NCBI GenBank assembly: GCA_023432565.1
Contig: JAEYUL010000170.1
Span: 1-47,507 of the forward strand
Source: Actinomycetes bacterium
Lineage (GTDB): Bacteria; Actinomycetota; Actinomycetes; Actinomycetales; Cellulomonadaceae
Length of the DNA: 47,507 nucleotides
Reading direction: 5' to 3'
The number at the start of each line of letters is the position of its first letter. Position 1 is the first letter of the stretch. Below, piece after piece: positions 16,584-25,509 of the stretch. The position numbers and the translations under genes were made by a program. The notes beneath the pieces are model-generated. The model saw only the letters and a program-made list of their open reading frames with translations. It made no database searches and was not told where the DNA came from.

Positions 16584-17689
16584 CCGCGGCCACCACGGGC
16601 CCCGTCCTCGTGGTCGGGGTCGGGCTGATCGGCGCGTCCGTGGGCCTGCGGCTGACGGCCGAGGGAATCGACGTCCGCCTGCAGGACCCGTCGCGGACCG
16701 CGGTCGCGCTCGCGCGCGACGTGGGTGCCGGCCGGCCGGCCCGCCCGGACGACGACGAGCCCGCGCTGGTCGTGGTGGCGGCGCCGCCGGACGTGACGGC
16801 GGGCGTGGTGCGTGCGCAGCTCGAGGCGCACCCGGGCGCCGTCGTCACCGACGTCGCCTCGGTGAAGGGTCACGTGCTCGCCGAGCTGCGCGCCTCGGGC
16901 GTCCCGCTGGACCGCTACGTCGGCTCGCACCCCATGGCGGGGCGTGAGCGCTCCGGCCCGTCGGCGGCTGTTCCCGACCTGTTCCTCGGACGCCCGTGGG
17001 TGATCGCCGAGGCCGAGGAGTCGGCCCCGCAGACGGTGCTGGCGGTGCGTGCCCTCGCCGTCGACCTGGGCGCCGTCCCCGTGACGATGGACGCGGATGC
17101 GCACGACGCCGCCGTGGCCGCCGTCTCGCACGTGCCGCAGGTGGTTTCCTCGCTCGTGGCCGCCCGCCTGGTCGGTGTCGACGACGCCGCCCTCGGGCTC
17201 GCCGGGCAAGGGTTGCGGGACGTCACGCGGATAGCCGCGTCCGACCCCGAGCTGTGGACGTCGATCCTGGCCGCCAACTCCGCGGCGGTACGCCCGTTGC
17301 TGGAGGCGCTGCGCGGCGACCTCGACGAGGTCATCGACGCGCTCGCCTCGGCCGACGAGGCCGACGGCCCGGAGACGATCGCCGCCGGCGTCCTGGTGAC
17401 CCTCGCGCGCGCCATCGCCGCCGGCAACGAGGGCGTCGCCCGGATCCCCGGCAAGCACGGCGGCGCGCAGCGCCCGTACGAGGAGGTCACGGTCCTGGTG
17501 CCCGACTCGCCGGGCGAGCTCGCGCGGCTGCTCACCGAGATCGGCGAGGCGGGCGTCAACCTGGAGGACCTGCGGCTCGAGCACGCGGCCGGCCGGCAGG
17601 TCGGCATGGCGGCGATCTCGGTGCTTCCCGGCAGCGCGGCCCGCCTCGAGGCCGAGCTCGTGGAACGTGGATGGAGGCTGGTCGTGTGA
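16580..17689 (+). CDS. tyrA: Prephenate dehydrogenase with ACT domain
   Basis: Oxidatively decarboxylates prephenate on the way to tyrosine. The 369-residue protein has an N-terminal Rossmann motif VVGVGLIGASVGL (about residues 11-23), the substrate-site motif SHPMAGRERSG, and HDAAVAAVSHVPQVV. A C-terminal ACT regulatory domain (VTVLVPDSPGELARLLTEI, about residues 303-369) probably senses an aromatic amino acid. The GTG at 16580 overlaps the stop of the pseudouridine synthase gene, and the stop overlaps cmk. Confidence 0.93.
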   Translation: MTAATTGPVLVVGVGLIGASVGLRLTAEGIDVRLQDPSRTAVALARDVGAGRPARPDDDEPALVVVAAPPDVTAGVVRAQLEAHPGAVVTDVASVKGHVLAELRASGVPLDRYVGSHPMAGRERSGPSAAVPDLFLGRPWVIAEAEESAPQTVLAVRALAVDLGAVPVTMDADAHDAAVAAVSHVPQVVSSLVAARLVGVDDAALGLAGQGLRDVTRIAASDPELWTSILAANSAAVRPLLEALRGDLDEVIDALASADEADGPETIAAGVLVTLARAIAAGNEGVARIPGKHGGAQRPYEEVTVLVPDSPGELARLLTEIGEAGVNLEDLRLEHAAGRQVGMAAISVLPGSAARLEAELVERGWRLVV

Positions 17690-18393
17690 GTGCGCTCGTC
17701 GTGGCGGTCGACGGACCGTCGGGGTCGGGCAAGTCGAGCGTGTCGCGGGAGGTCGCGCGTCGCCTCGGGCTGGCGTACCTCGACACGGGCGCGATGTACC
17801 GCGCCGCGACGTGGTGGTGCGTGCACCGTGGCGTGCCGCTCAGCGACCAGGACGCCGTCGCGCAGGCGGTCCGTGACCTGCCGCTCGACCAGGGCGTCGA
17901 CCCGGATGCCCCCCACGTGGTCGTCGGCGGGACCGACGTCGGTGAGGCGATCCGAGCCACGGAGATCTCGGCGGCCGTGAGCGCGGTCGCGACCAACCTC
18001 GCGGTGCGCGACGAGCTGCGGCGCCGGCAGCGCGCCGCGATCGCGGCGCAGGCGCAGGCGTCCTCGTTCTCCCACGGCCGCGGGATCGTCGCCGAGGGCC
18101 GCGACATCACCACGGTCGTCGCGCCCGACGCCGACGTCCGGATCCTGCTGACGGCGTCCGAGGAGGCACGCCTCGCTCGTCGCGCGCGCGATGTGCACGG
18201 GTCCGACGACGACGCCGCGGTCGAGGCGACGCGTGACCAGGTGCTGCGTCGCGACGCGGACGACTCGACGGTCGTGCAGTTCCACGTCGCGGCGGACGGT
18301 GTGGTGACGGTCGACTCCTCCGACCTGGACTTCGAGCAGACCGTGACGGCGGTGCTCAGGGTTGTCGCCGAGGTCGCCGGGGCGCGCGCGTGA
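17686..18393 (+). CDS. cmk: Cytidylate kinase
   Basis: Phosphorylates CMP and dCMP for nucleotide synthesis. The 235-residue protein has the P-loop GPSGSGKSS at residues 10-18, the CMP-binding motif YLDTGAMYRA, and GIVAEGRDITTVV. The lid-region arginines in RLARRARDVHG follow. The GTG at 17686 overlaps the tyrA stop (GTGA) with GGATGGAGG upstream. It is followed immediately by a PlsC-like gene and der, an arrangement seen across actinobacteria. Confidence 0.96.
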   Translation: MSALVVAVDGPSGSGKSSVSREVARRLGLAYLDTGAMYRAATWWCVHRGVPLSDQDAVAQAVRDLPLDQGVDPDAPHVVVGGTDVGEAIRATEISAAVSAVATNLAVRDELRRRQRAAIAAQAQASSFSHGRGIVAEGRDITTVVAPDADVRILLTASEEARLARRARDVHGSDDDAAVEATRDQVLRRDADDSTVVQFHVAADGVVTVDSSDLDFEQTVTAVLRVVAEVAGARA

Positions 18394-19070
18394 GCGGTGC
18401 ACAGCCGCGGCCGACGGTCGGCGCGCGGGTCGGTCACGCGCTCGGGAAGGTGCTCGCGCACGGCGTGTGGAACACCACGGTCCTCGGTGCCCAGCACGTC
18501 CCGTCGGACGGTCCGGTGCTGCTCGCGGCGAACCACACGGGCGTCATCGACGGTCCGGTGCTCGTCGGCGCCTCGCCGCGGCCCGCGCACATCCTCATCA
18601 AGGAGGAGATGTTCGCCGGCCCCGTGGGCGCGGTCCTGCGCGCGGTGGACCAGATCCCCGTGGACCGCGACAACCCGCGCGCGGCCCTCGCGGCCGCGCT
18701 GGACGTGCTCAAGCGCGGCGAGGTCGTCGGCATCTTCCCCGAGGGCAGCCGCGGGCGTGGCGACGCATCGGACTCGCGAGCGGGGATCACGTGGCTCGCC
18801 CTCAACGGTCGAGCCCCCGTCGTGCCGGTCGCGATCCTCGGCACGCGGCGCACGGGCCAGGGCGTCAACCACCTGCCACGCCTGCGCCATCGGCTCGTCG
18901 TCGCGTTCGGCGAGCCCGTGGTCGTCGAGCGTGCTGCCGGCGTGCCGGGACGCCAGGCGATGGCCGAGGCGAACGACCGGCTGAGGGACGCACTCGCGCT
19001 GCACGTCGCCGCGACCGTGACCGCGACGGGCATCCCGCTCCCGACGGACGACCCGCTGAGCGCCGGCTGA
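18390..19070 (+). CDS. 1-acyl-sn-glycerol-3-phosphate acyltransferase family protein
   Basis: Probable PlsC-type acyltransferase that acylates lysophosphatidic acid or a related lipid at the membrane. The 226-residue protein carries the catalytic HX4D motif as NHTGVIDGP, the glycerol-phosphate site FPEGSRGRG, and VPVAILGTRR. The GTG at 18390 overlaps the cmk stop codon. No long membrane anchor is present, so it may associate peripherally. The actual acyl acceptor is inferred only from the family. Confidence 0.88.
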   Translation: MSGAQPRPTVGARVGHALGKVLAHGVWNTTVLGAQHVPSDGPVLLAANHTGVIDGPVLVGASPRPAHILIKEEMFAGPVGAVLRAVDQIPVDRDNPRAALAAALDVLKRGEVVGIFPEGSRGRGDASDSRAGITWLALNGRAPVVPVAILGTRRTGQGVNHLPRLRHRLVVAFGEPVVVERAAGVPGRQAMAEANDRLRDALALHVAATVTATGIPLPTDDPLSAG

Positions 19071-19125
19071 GCCGGGCGGCTCGGGTCGTCGTCGCACGGC
19101 GGCGGCCAGCGGCACGATCGTCAGG

Positions 19126-19131
19126 GACAAT
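19126..19131 (+). promoter_or_regulatory. -10-like element directly before der
   Basis: GACAAT is followed by seven bases and the der ATG, the same spacing as other leaderless starts in this window. No ribosome binding site is seen. It deviates from TANNNT at the first base, so this is suggestive only. Confidence 0.4.
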
Positions 19132-19138
19132 GGGACCC

Positions 19139-20614
19139 ATGAGTGAGCCTGAGGTCGACTTCGCCCTGCCCGACGAGGCGTCAGACGCCGAGCGCGAGCG
19201 CGCCCTGCGGGCGGGTCTGGCCGAGTACGAGCTGGAGGACGACGACCTCGCGCTGCTGCACGGTGAGGGCGCCCAGGACGAGGGCCTCGAGTCGCAGGCG
19301 CCGCTGCCCGTGCTCGCGGTCGTCGGACGCCCGAACGTCGGCAAGTCGACGCTCGTCAACCGCATCCTCGGTCGCCGTGAGGCGGTCGTCGAGGACAAGC
19401 CGGGCGTGACCCGCGACCGCGTGAGCTATCCCGCGGAGTGGTCCGGACGTCGCTTCACGCTGGTCGACACGGGCGGCTGGGAGGTCGACGTCGCCGGCAT
19501 CGAGGCGCGCGTCGCGGAGCAGGCCGAGGTCGCGATCGCGCTGGCGGACGCCGTCGTGTTCGTCGTCGACGCCACCGTGGGCGCCACGGACACCGACGAG
19601 CAGGTCGTACGCCTGCTGCGCCGCTCGGGCAAGCCCGTGGTGCTGTGCGCCAACAAGGTCGACGGGCCCGCGGGCGAGGCCGACGCGGCCGCGCTGTGGG
19701 GGCTCGGGCTGGGCGAGCCGTACCCGGTCTCGGCGCTGCACGGGCGCGGTACCGGCGACCTGCTGGACGCCGTGCTCGACGCGCTCCCCGAGGTCTCGGA
19801 GCACGGCGTGCTGCGCCCGCAGGGGCCGCGCCGCGTCGCCCTCGTCGGGCGCCCGAACGTCGGCAAGTCCTCGCTGCTGAACAAGGTCGCCGGTGCTGAG
19901 CGCGTCGTCGTCGACGACGTCGCGGGCACGACGCGCGACCCGGTCGACGAGCTCATCCACCTCAAGGGCGCGCCGTGGGTGTTCGTGGACACCGCCGGCA
20001 TCCGCCGTCGCGTGCACCAGACGTCGGGCGCGGACTTCTACGCGAGCCTGCGCACCCAGGCCGCGATCGAGAAGGCCGAGGTCGCCGTCGTGCTGCTCGA
20101 CGCCTCGACCCCGATGACCGAGCAGGACACGCGCGTCATCCAGCAGGTCATCGACGCCGGACGCGCGCTCGTCATCGCGTACAACAAGTGGGACCTCATG
20201 GACGAGGACCGCCGTCCGTACCTCGAGCGCGAGATCGACAAGGAGCTCGTGCAGGTCACCTGGGCGCCGCGGGTCAACATCTCCGCGAAGACCGGGTGGC
20301 ACGCCGAGCGGCTGGTGCCCGCCCTGGAGCGCGCGCTCGACTCGTGGGACACCCGGATCCCGACGGGTCGTCTCAACGCGTTCCTCGGCGAGCTCGTGGC
20401 CGCGCACCCGCACCCGGTGCGCGGCGGCAAGCAGCCGCGCGTGCTCTTCGCGACGCAGGCCTCGACGCGTCCGCCGCGGTTCGTGCTGTTCACCACCGGC
20501 TTCCTGGACCCCGGCTACCGCCGGTACATCGAGCGTCGGCTGCGTGAGACGTTCGGATTCGAGGGCACCCCGATCACGATCTCCGTGCGCGTGCGGGAGA
20601 AGCGCAAGCGGTGA
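19139..20614 (+). CDS. der: Ribosome biogenesis GTPase Der
   Basis: Double-domain GTPase needed for 50S ribosome assembly. The 491-residue protein has two GTPase domains, each with a P-loop: VVGRPNVGKSTLVNR at about residues 60-74 and LVGRPNVGKSSLLNK near residue 240. Each has its own DTGGWE or DTAGIRR G3 motif and an NKVD or NKWD G4 motif. A KH-like C-terminal domain follows. An acidic N-terminal extension of about 55 residues is typical of actinobacterial Der. The ATG at 19139 is chosen because the gene upstream ends at 19070. Confidence 0.97.
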   Translation: MSEPEVDFALPDEASDAERERALRAGLAEYELEDDDLALLHGEGAQDEGLESQAPLPVLAVVGRPNVGKSTLVNRILGRREAVVEDKPGVTRDRVSYPAEWSGRRFTLVDTGGWEVDVAGIEARVAEQAEVAIALADAVVFVVDATVGATDTDEQVVRLLRRSGKPVVLCANKVDGPAGEADAAALWGLGLGEPYPVSALHGRGTGDLLDAVLDALPEVSEHGVLRPQGPRRVALVGRPNVGKSSLLNKVAGAERVVVDDVAGTTRDPVDELIHLKGAPWVFVDTAGIRRRVHQTSGADFYASLRTQAAIEKAEVAVVLLDASTPMTEQDTRVIQQVIDAGRALVIAYNKWDLMDEDRRPYLEREIDKELVQVTWAPRVNISAKTGWHAERLVPALERALDSWDTRIPTGRLNAFLGELVAAHPHPVRGGKQPRVLFATQASTRPPRFVLFTTGFLDPGYRRYIERRLRETFGFEGTPITISVRVREKRKR

Positions 20615-21738
20615 CCACCGAGGGGCGCGCGACCGGGGACACGCCCGCCGGCGTGCCCTGGTCCGCGCACGGGCCGCGCGGCCTGCTGCTGCGCTGGGGG
20701 CTGCCGCGCGACCCGCAGGCGTCCCGGCACGTCACGGGCTTCCTGGTCGTCGCCGTGCTCACCGTGCTGGTGACCCGGGCTGCCCTCGCAGCGACGGGCT
20801 TCCCGCAGGTCGGTGGCCCCGGGCTGCACGTCTCCCACGTGCTGTGGGGCGGGCTCCTGCTCGCCGTGGCCGTGCTGCTCGCACTGTCGTTCATCGGACC
20901 GGTGGTCCGGCCCGTCGTCGTGCTGGTCGGGGGAGTGGGCTTCGGCCTGTTCGTCGACGAGATCGGCAAGTTCGTCACGGAGGACTACGACTACTTCTAC
21001 GGCCCGACCGCGATGCTCGTGTACGTGTCAGTGGTCGCGCTCGCCCTGATCGGCGAGATTCTCTCGGGTCGACGAGGCGCTGTGCCCCCCGAGCGTCTGG
21101 CGGCCGCCGTCGACCAGGCCGTCGCGGGAGTGGCGGGCGGCTTCTCGCCCCGCGTGCGGGAGCACGCGCGTGACCTGCTGGCGGCCGCTGACGGCGTGCC
21201 GGGGCGCGACGAGGCCGCGGCGCTCGTCGCGACCGTCCGCCCGGACGGCAGCGAGCTGCCCGACCCGATCGCGTGGGTCTCGCACACCGTCGTCGCCGTG
21301 TCCCGTCGGCTCGTGCGCGCGGCGTGGGTGCCCCGGGTCGCGGTCGTGGCCATCGCAGGCACGGCGCTGGTCGGCGTCGCGCGCGGTCTGTGGCTCGCGC
21401 GCGACGGCGGGACGTCCGGGTGGATCGTCGGCGCGCTGCTCCTCGGCGGAGCGGCCACCACGGCCGCGTGCGTCGCGGGCCTCGTGGCCGACGGCCGCGA
21501 GGACGCCTTCACGTGGTTCCGACGCGGAGTCCTCGTGAGCCTCCTGATCACGCAGGTCGCTCTGCTGCGCGTCGACGAGTGGGCAGGCTACGCGGGGCTC
21601 GCGCTCGACGTGGTCCTCCTCGGGCTCGTCGCGGCCGAGCTCGACGTGCTGCGCGAGCAGGCCCACGAGCGTGCCCACGACCCGCGAGGCCGTGCCACGG
21701 GCGGGACGGGAGACGAGGCACCCGCGCCCGTACGGTAG
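20611..21738 (+). CDS. Unassigned multi-pass membrane protein
   Basis: I do not recognise a function. The 375-residue product begins with a GTG overlapping the der stop codon, so it is translationally coupled to der. It has about three hydrophobic segments in residues 40-150, then a soluble stretch (about 155-230), then about four more hydrophobic segments to residue 350. The most distinctive motif is GVGFGLFVDEIGKFVT with DYDYFYGPTAM, where acidic and aromatic residues sit next to a membrane segment. The C-terminal tail is charged and disordered. Coding bias matches its neighbours. Confidence 0.8.
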   Translation: MTTEGRATGDTPAGVPWSAHGPRGLLLRWGLPRDPQASRHVTGFLVVAVLTVLVTRAALAATGFPQVGGPGLHVSHVLWGGLLLAVAVLLALSFIGPVVRPVVVLVGGVGFGLFVDEIGKFVTEDYDYFYGPTAMLVYVSVVALALIGEILSGRRGAVPPERLAAAVDQAVAGVAGGFSPRVREHARDLLAAADGVPGRDEAAALVATVRPDGSELPDPIAWVSHTVVAVSRRLVRAAWVPRVAVVAIAGTALVGVARGLWLARDGGTSGWIVGALLLGGAATTAACVAGLVADGREDAFTWFRRGVLVSLLITQVALLRVDEWAGYAGLALDVVLLGLVAAELDVLREQAHERAHDPRGRATGGTGDEAPAPVR

Positions 21739-21741
21739 GCT
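21736..21741 (+). promoter_or_regulatory. -10 element of tRNA-Pro
   Basis: TAGGCT lies 24 bases before the first base of the mature tRNA, overlapping the stop codon of the membrane protein gene. The spacing allows a short 5' leader to be removed by RNase P. Confidence 0.5.
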
Positions 21742-21765
21742 GTCGCAGGCTTCTCCGGGAGTCGA

Positions 21766-21842
<77 letters not shown>

Positions 21843-21844
21843 CA

Positions 21845-21879
21845 TCAGGCCTGGTGAGACGACGTCTCACCAGGCCTGA
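21845..21879 (+). terminator. Terminator after tRNA-Pro
   Basis: A perfect 16-base-pair stem (TCAGGCCTGGTGAGAC at 21845-21860 with its complement at 21864-21879) and a three-base loop begin two bases after the tRNA 3' end. Bases 21880-22037 hold nothing further that I recognise. Confidence 0.85.
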
Positions 21880-22037
21880 GCCGTCTCTTCGGTGGTGCGT
21901 GCGTCGCGCCTCGCGCCCCGCTGACGCGCCGTGCGTGCGCTCTGCGTCGTCCCGCGGCCGCCGGCACGGGACTGACGCTCGTACCGACGGGTCCTTATGC
22001 CCTGGTTCGGGGCGTTCTCGCGGGCTGCGATGGAACC

Positions 22038-23138
22038 ATGAGGGGTCGTCGCAGGCCGGTGGTGCAGGGAGCGCTCGCGGTGGTGCTCGGCACGGTCGCG
22101 GCCGGCGCCGGGGTGGGGTTCGGCGGGCCCAGGTTCCACAGCAGCGGCGGTGACGACCTGGCGGGCGTGCTGGGTCTCGGGGGAGCCGTGGTGGGGGCGG
22201 TGCTCGTGGCCGGCGGGGTCGTCCTGCTGACCCGGGCGGCTCCCCGCTGGTGGCGGCTCCTGGTGGCACCCGTGACGGTGCTCGGCGTCGCACTCGGTGT
22301 CTACGTCCTCGCGATCCCCGTCGTCGTCACGACCGCGCCGAGATCGCCCCTCGGTGCGACGACGCCGGCAGACGTCGGCCTCGCGTACGAGGACGTCAGG
22401 ATCGTCACGGCGGGCGAGGAGGAGCTCGCCGGGTGGTACGTCAGGTCGGCGAACGGTGCGGCGGTCGTGGTGCTGCACGGGTCGGGCTCGAGCCGATCGG
22501 GCGTGGTCCAGCACGTGAAGGTGCTGGCGCAGCACGGCTACGGCGTGCTGGCGCTCGACGCCCGCGGGCACGGCGCCAGCTCAGGCCGGGCGATGCGCTG
22601 GGGGTGGTACGGGGACGTCGACGTCCCTCGTGCGGCCATGTGGCTGGCGTCGCGACCGGACGTCGACCCGGCGCGGATCGCCGCCCTGGGCTTGTCGATG
22701 GGCGGCGAGGAGGCGATCGGCGCGGCGGCACAGACGGACGTCATCCGGGCCGTCGTCGCGGAGGGCGTCACGGGGCGCAGCGCCGACGACCTGGGCTGGC
22801 TGTCGAGCACGTACGGTTGGCGGGGCACGCTGACGCGGGCCGTGCACGCCGTCCAGACGTCGCTCGCCGACGTCCTGGCCGAGCCTGCTCGGCCGGTGCC
22901 GCTCGACGAGGCGGTGCGCGAGATGGCGCCCCGCCCCGTCCTGCTGGTGGCGGCCGGTCAGGTGGCCGACGAGCAGCATGCGTCCCAGGCCCTGCACGCT
23001 GCAGCACCCGGGACGGTCCGGGTCTGGACCGTGCCCGGTGCGAGGCACACCGGCGGGCTCGCGGCGGCGCCGCAGCAGTGGGAGTCGCAGGTCGTCGGCT
23101 TCCTGGACGCGGCCCTGGCCGCGCCTGCCGGACCCTGA
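22038..23138 (+). CDS. Membrane-anchored alpha/beta hydrolase
   Basis: Probable serine hydrolase of unknown substrate. The 366-residue protein has three hydrophobic segments near the N terminus (about residues 9-30, 42-65 and 73-98), so the catalytic domain is membrane-tethered. The hydrolase domain shows the oxyanion motif VVLHGSGSSRSG (about 144-155) and DARGHGAS. The nucleophile elbow GLSMGGE has Ser220, and a likely catalytic histidine sits in GARHTGG. The ATG at 22038 lacks a strong ribosome binding site. It is monocistronic between the tRNA terminator and a convergent hairpin. Confidence 0.82.
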   Translation: MRGRRRPVVQGALAVVLGTVAAGAGVGFGGPRFHSSGGDDLAGVLGLGGAVVGAVLVAGGVVLLTRAAPRWWRLLVAPVTVLGVALGVYVLAIPVVVTTAPRSPLGATTPADVGLAYEDVRIVTAGEEELAGWYVRSANGAAVVVLHGSGSSRSGVVQHVKVLAQHGYGVLALDARGHGASSGRAMRWGWYGDVDVPRAAMWLASRPDVDPARIAALGLSMGGEEAIGAAAQTDVIRAVVAEGVTGRSADDLGWLSSTYGWRGTLTRAVHAVQTSLADVLAEPARPVPLDEAVREMAPRPVLLVAAGQVADEQHASQALHAAAPGTVRVWTVPGARHTGGLAAAPQQWESQVVGFLDAALAAPAGP

Positions 23139-23253
23139 GTCGCGCCCGCCGCAGGTCAGGGCCCGTGGTCGGGTGAGGGTGAGCGGACCCCGACGAGCCG
23201 GAGGGCCGGCCCGAGTGACGACCACCGGCAGCGGGGAAGGCGCGTATGCCCGG

Positions 23254-23274
23254 GGCCCGCAGCGCCGGCGGGCC
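23254..23274. terminator. Hairpin between convergent hydrolase and transporter genes
   Basis: The stem GGCCCGC/GCGGGCC (23254-23260 with 23268-23274) and a seven-base loop lie directly downstream of the transporter stop codon on the minus strand. It can act on either transcript. Confidence 0.6.
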
Positions 23275-23276
23275 TG

Positions 23277-24743
23277 TCAGGCGCCGAGCACCCAGCGCAC
23301 CAGGGTCATGACCGTGAGGGTCACGAGTGCGATCGACGCAAGGCTCAGCGGGAACCCTGCTCGGAGCATGTCGGGCACTCGCACATACCCGGAGGAGTAC
23401 GCGATCGCGTTCGGCGGGGTCGCGGCGGGCATCATGAAGGTGCACCCCGCCGCGAGCGCGACCGGCGCCGCCAGGAGCAGAGGGCCGACGCCGAGCGCGA
23501 CGCCGACGCCGCTCATGATGGGCAGCAGCGTCGCGGCCGTCGCGGTGTTCGACATGAACTCCGTGAGCAGCACCGTGAGCGCGCACACGGCGGCGACCAC
23601 GACGATCGGTGGCATGCCGTCGAGGCCGTGCGCGCGCTCGCCGGTCCAGACGCTCAGGCCGGACGCGGTGATCTGCGACGCGAGCGCGAGTCCTCCGCCG
23701 AACAGCAGCAGGATGCCCCACGGCAGCTCGCGGGTGTCCGACCAGTCGAGGAGGCGACCTCCGCAGTCCGCTCCCGACGGCAGCAGGAACAGCAGGATCG
23801 CCACGACGACCGCCACCACCTCGTCGGTCACGGGCGTCTGCGGCCAGAGAAGCGGGAGCGCGATCCAGGAGACGGCCGCGAGCGCGAACACGGCGATGAC
23901 GCGGTGCTGCGGTGCGCCCATCGGGCCGAGCCGTCGCAGCTCGGCGCGGACGATCGTCTCGTCCTGGCACAGGGGAGCCGGGTCGAACCGGAAGACGGCG
24001 CGCGTGAGCACGAGCCATGCCAGGAGCAGGAACACGACCGACAGCGGGAGACCGACCGCCATCCATTGGCCGAACCCGATCTCGATCCCGTACGTCTCGG
24101 ACAGGTAGCCGACGAGCAGTGCGTTGGGCGGGCTGGCGATGATCGTGCCGAACGAGCCGATGGTCGCCGCGTAGGCGATGCCGAGCATCAGGGCCGTCGA
24201 CAGCCGCGGGTCGACACCACCACGCTCGCGCCCGAGCATCGCGAGCACCGAGACCCCGATGGGCAGCATCATCACGGCAGTCGCCGTGTTGGACACCCAC
24301 ATGCTCAGGAGCGCGGTCGCGATCATCATCCCGAGCACGAGGCGGCGTGGGGCGGTGCCGACGAGGCGCACGACGGCCAGCGCGATGCGCAGGTGCACGT
24401 CCCACCGCTGCAAGGCGATGGCCAGGACGAACCCGCCCAGGAACAGGAAGATGACCTTGTTGGCGTAGGGCGCCGCGACGTCGGCCACCGGGGCGACGCC
24501 CGTCACGGGCAGGATCACGAGCGGGAGCAGGGCCGTCACGGCCAGGGGGAGCGCCTCGGTCATCCACCACACGCCCATGAGCACGAGCGTCGCGGCGGTC
24601 ACCGCGCCGGCGTGCTCGGGGACCGCGGCGGCGCCCGGCGTCATGTCCGGCACGACCCACGCCACGACGCCCGCGAGCACCGGACCTGCGACGAGCCCCA
24701 CAGAGGCCCTGCTCGGCCGACGCAGGCGCTCGGAGGCGGGCAC
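23277..24743 (-). CDS. DASS/SLC13-family di- or tricarboxylate transporter
   Basis: Sodium-coupled anion transporter family (VcINDY/SdcS type) that imports C4-dicarboxylates or citrate. The 488-residue protein is nearly all membrane segments. The two family SNT substrate/sodium motifs are visible as MWVSNTATAVMMLP and EFMSNTATAATLLP, and the paired SPPNA and TPPNA motifs fit the inverted-repeat fold. The GTG at 24743 (MPASERLRRPS) is chosen. The frame is open upstream for 133 codons, but that part is Arg/Pro-rich with no family features. GGGG lies at a usable distance upstream. Substrate cannot be set from the sequence. Confidence 0.88.
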   Translation of the reverse strand: MPASERLRRPSRASVGLVAGPVLAGVVAWVVPDMTPGAAAVPEHAGAVTAATLVLMGVWWMTEALPLAVTALLPLVILPVTGVAPVADVAAPYANKVIFLFLGGFVLAIALQRWDVHLRIALAVVRLVGTAPRRLVLGMMIATALLSMWVSNTATAVMMLPIGVSVLAMLGRERGGVDPRLSTALMLGIAYAATIGSFGTIIASPPNALLVGYLSETYGIEIGFGQWMAVGLPLSVVFLLLAWLVLTRAVFRFDPAPLCQDETIVRAELRRLGPMGAPQHRVIAVFALAAVSWIALPLLWPQTPVTDEVVAVVVAILLFLLPSGADCGGRLLDWSDTRELPWGILLLFGGGLALASQITASGLSVWTGERAHGLDGMPPIVVVAAVCALTVLLTEFMSNTATAATLLPIMSGVGVALGVGPLLLAAPVALAAGCTFMMPAATPPNAIAYSSGYVRVPDMLRAGFPLSLASIALVTLTVMTLVRWVLGA

Positions 24744-25067
24744 ACGGCCACGACCCCTGTTGCGACCGGCCGGGGGGTGCGCCGGTGCGGGTGCCGTGGC
24801 GGAGCTGATGGGAGACCTCTTCGTCGTGGTGGGCGGGCGTGTCTTCCGCCTCGACGCTAGCCGCCGGGTCCTGGGCCCGCGTGGGACCTTCGTGCAGGTC
24901 CGGGCCATCCGGGTGCAGTCCGTCACCGCGCCGCGTGGTGCAGCCCGTCGGCGCGTCAGGACGACGTGCCAGCGCTGCGCACGTGCCCACCGGGCCCGCG
25001 GGCCATCGGCCCCGGTCTCGTCGAGGAGGGTCTTTCGTCGCGGACATGCCTGTGGGACGCTCGCGCC
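24744..25067. other. Divergent intergenic region transporter/PIN gene
   Basis: About 320 bases without a convincing gene. On the minus strand a TANNNT element, TAGCGT (24854-24859), could be the transporter -10, giving a leader of about 100 bases. On the plus strand GACGCT (25056-25061) stands six bases before the PIN gene start. Open frames here are GC-driven. Confidence 0.4.
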
Positions 25068-25472
25068 ATGACGAGATATGCGATCGACGCGCACGTCGCC
25101 GTCCAGATCGTCCGAGACGGCTCGAGCGTGGCCGACGGGCACCAGCTCGTCGGCCCGAGCCTGCTGCGTTCGGACGCACTTGCGCTGCTCTACCGCGAGA
25201 TGCGTGGCGTCGAGCTGAGCGTGGGGGCCCGCAGGCGCCTGCTCGACGGGATCGCCGAGATGCGCATCCGCCTGCTGGGCGACCGCGTGACGCGCGCCGT
25301 GGCGTGGGAGATCGCGGCGCGGCTGGGCTGGCCGGACACCTACCGTGCCGAGTACCTTGCGGTCGCCCAGCTCCAGGCGGACGCCTTGGTCACGACCGAT
25401 CCCGAGCTCGTGCGCGGAGCCGAGGGGACCGTGCCGGTCGTCGGGGTCGAGGCGTTGTCGCGTCCCGCCTGA
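25068..25472 (+). CDS. PIN-domain-like protein (no partner antitoxin)
   Basis: Probable PIN-fold metal-dependent ribonuclease. The 134-residue protein starts MTRYAIDAHVAVQI, with the first acidic residue at Asp7 as in VapC toxins. An acidic residue in LLYREMRGVEL, DTYRAEYLAVA and the final acidic motif LVTTDPELV follow in the correct PIN order. VapC toxins normally sit behind a small antitoxin gene, but about 320 non-coding bases lie upstream and the next gene downstream is convergent. It is either a solitary PIN or a relic. The ATG at 25068 has a GACGCT element six bases upstream and no ribosome binding site. Confidence 0.75.
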   Translation: MTRYAIDAHVAVQIVRDGSSVADGHQLVGPSLLRSDALALLYREMRGVELSVGARRRLLDGIAEMRIRLLGDRVTRAVAWEIAARLGWPDTYRAEYLAVAQLQADALVTTDPELVRGAEGTVPVVGVEALSRPA

Positions 25473-25509
25473 CCCGCGCGAGCGGCGCCCGCACCCGAGG
25501 CCGCGGCCG

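Noticed and set aside
22768..25179. 803-residue open frame on the minus strand covering the hydrolase and the transporter region
   Set aside because: It is an out-of-frame Arg-rich shadow of the DASS transporter and the antisense of the hydrolase.
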